In this document: piece by piece, positions 63,325 to 64,000 of the stretch | Layout of the letters: the number at the start of each line of letters is the position of its first letter | Position numbering within the stretch: position 1 is the stretch's first letter | Source: JACKII01 sp965222315 | Lineage (GTDB): Bacteria > Pseudomonadota > Alphaproteobacteria > Bin95 | DNA: 64,000 nt | Assembly (NCBI GenBank): GCA_965222315.1 | Contig: OZ244951.1 | Coordinates: 4,340,001-4,404,000, forward strand | Direction of reading: 5' to 3' | Notes under the pieces: model-generated | What the model saw: the letters and a program-made list of their open reading frames with translations, nothing else | What the model was told of the DNA's origin: nothing | The model's database searches: none | Program-made: the position numbers and the translations under genes

Positions 63325-64000
63325 ATGAACGCCCATCTCGCCACCACAAACGAAACCGCCTCGCCGCAGTATGAATTGATCGAAGCCGCCATGACTTGGC
63401 TCGCGGACATGCGCGCAGAACAGCCGAGTCTTGAAGACCTGGCCGACCATATTGGTTACGCGCCCGCCCACCTGCAGCGAGTGTTCACCCAGTGGGTTGG
63501 TATCAGCCCGAAACGCTTTCTCAGCTACCTGACTCTCGACTACGCGAAGGAGCGACTGGCCGAGAGCGGCAGCGTGCTGGATGCGGCCCTCGACTCCGGC
63601 CTGTCCGGCCCAGGACGCCTGCACGACCTGTTCGTCGCCCATGAGGCGATCACGCCTGGCGACTACAAGAAGCGCGGCGAGGGCCTGGCAATCCGCTGGG
63701 GCTGGCATTCCTCGCCGTTCGGCCAGGCGCTGGTGATGCAGACGGAGCGCGGGCTCTGCGGTCTCGCCTTCGCCACGGACAACCAGGCAGAGGTATTCGC
63801 CAACATGACCGCCCGTTGGCCTGCCGCGCGCCTGATCGAAGACCGGGAAGCGACAGGCGCGATGGCGGCTGCCATTTTCGGCCAGACCGGAGAGCGCATC
63901 CCGTTGCACCTCTCTGGCACCAATTTCCAGATCAGGGTGTGGGAGGCGCTGCTGCGCATCCCGGACGGCAGCCTCGTGCCTTACCAGTGGGTGGCCCAGG
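63325..64000 (+). CDS. Ada-type AraC/methylated-DNA-cysteine methyltransferase, 3'-truncated
   Basis: The ATG at 63325 opens a frame to the window end; at least 225 residues. Residues about 15-115 form an AraC-type HTH domain (LEDLADHIGYAPAHLQRVFTQWVGISPKRFLSYL). About residue 125 on is the MGMT part: IRWGWHSSPFGQALVMQT, then NFQIRVWEALLRIPDGSLVPYQWVAQ. The PCHR active-site cysteine lies beyond the window. The N-terminal Cys domain of full Ada is absent. Repairs O6-methylguanine and probably regulates its own gene. Confidence 0.88.
   Translation, partial: MNAHLATTNETASPQYELIEAAMTWLADMRAEQPSLEDLADHIGYAPAHLQRVFTQWVGISPKRFLSYLTLDYAKERLAESGSVLDAALDSGLSGPGRLHDLFVAHEAITPGDYKKRGEGLAIRWGWHSSPFGQALVMQTERGLCGLAFATDNQAEVFANMTARWPAARLIEDREATGAMAAAIFGQTGERIPLHLSGTNFQIRVWEALLRIPDGSLVPYQWVAQ

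Overview
The window is a GC-rich bacterial chromosome segment with an AT-rich patch at its left end. Gene content points to an alphaproteobacterium, plausibly Rhodospirillales-like: a RegB/RegA redox two-component pair, clpS next to clpA, phasins, a prkA-yeaH-spoVR operon, a D-Ala-D-Ala carboxypeptidase with a SPOR domain, and an NDUFS6-like zinc-finger protein. The genus cannot be fixed from sequence alone.

Layout. 1-1950 is an AT-rich island with a truncated ORF and three small exported proteins of unknown function that share cysteine modules. 1955-2800 is an IS5-family element with CTAG target duplications, inserted exactly at a stop codon. 2801-9410 is a probable catabolic cluster: a two-domain hydrolase, two luciferase-like (LLM) oxidoreductases, an SDR, a haloacetate-dehalogenase-like hydrolase and a di-haem lipoprotein. 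9781-14595 is the stress operon prkA-yeaH-spoVR. 14617-26361 is a minus-strand run: two EamA transporters, an epoxide hydrolase, cyclopropane fatty acid synthase, a cytoplasmic BisC-type molybdoenzyme, an MFS carrier, a flavin-type oxidase, polA and a 57-aa zinc-finger gene. 26411-29473 holds a lysophospholipase-like lipoprotein, a TRAP binding protein beside a decayed permease remnant, and a metallophosphatase. 29503-31376 is regA/regB. 31698-38936 holds a SYLF protein, a phasin-like/helix-hairpin-helix protein, clpA, clpS, a phasin, a DacF-type carboxypeptidase and a dienelactone hydrolase. 39825-44135 is rmlBDA plus a glycosyltransferase. 44178-51430 holds a quinone oxidoreductase with an XRE regulator and a divergent 36-aa ORF, a gamma-glutamyltransferase, a thioesterase, a pentapeptide-repeat protein, a ClC protein and an AraC regulator. 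51634-56405 holds two proteins with exosortase-type C-termini, a third LLM enzyme, a helically phased heptamer array, a Nudix protein, a cupin and a DinB protein. 56484-61745 holds a tartrate/malate-type dehydrogenase, a PLP sulfhydrylase and the otnK-otnC-otnI tetronate module. 61815-64000 holds tRNA-Glu, an acyl-CoA dehydrogenase and the start of an Ada-type methyltransferase.

How the genes work together. Several modules are recognisable: starvation signalling (PrkA-YeaH-SpoVR), redox control (RegBA), polyhydroxyalkanoate granules (two phasin-like genes sharing a TGC-rich promoter motif), dTDP-sugar supply to a glycosyltransferase, ClpS-ClpA proteolysis, and four-carbon sugar-acid catabolism. 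The least explained parts are the modular cysteine-rich exported proteins, the 11-bp-period TCTACAT array, the XRE/36-aa divergent unit with twin operators, and the phasin/HhH fusion.
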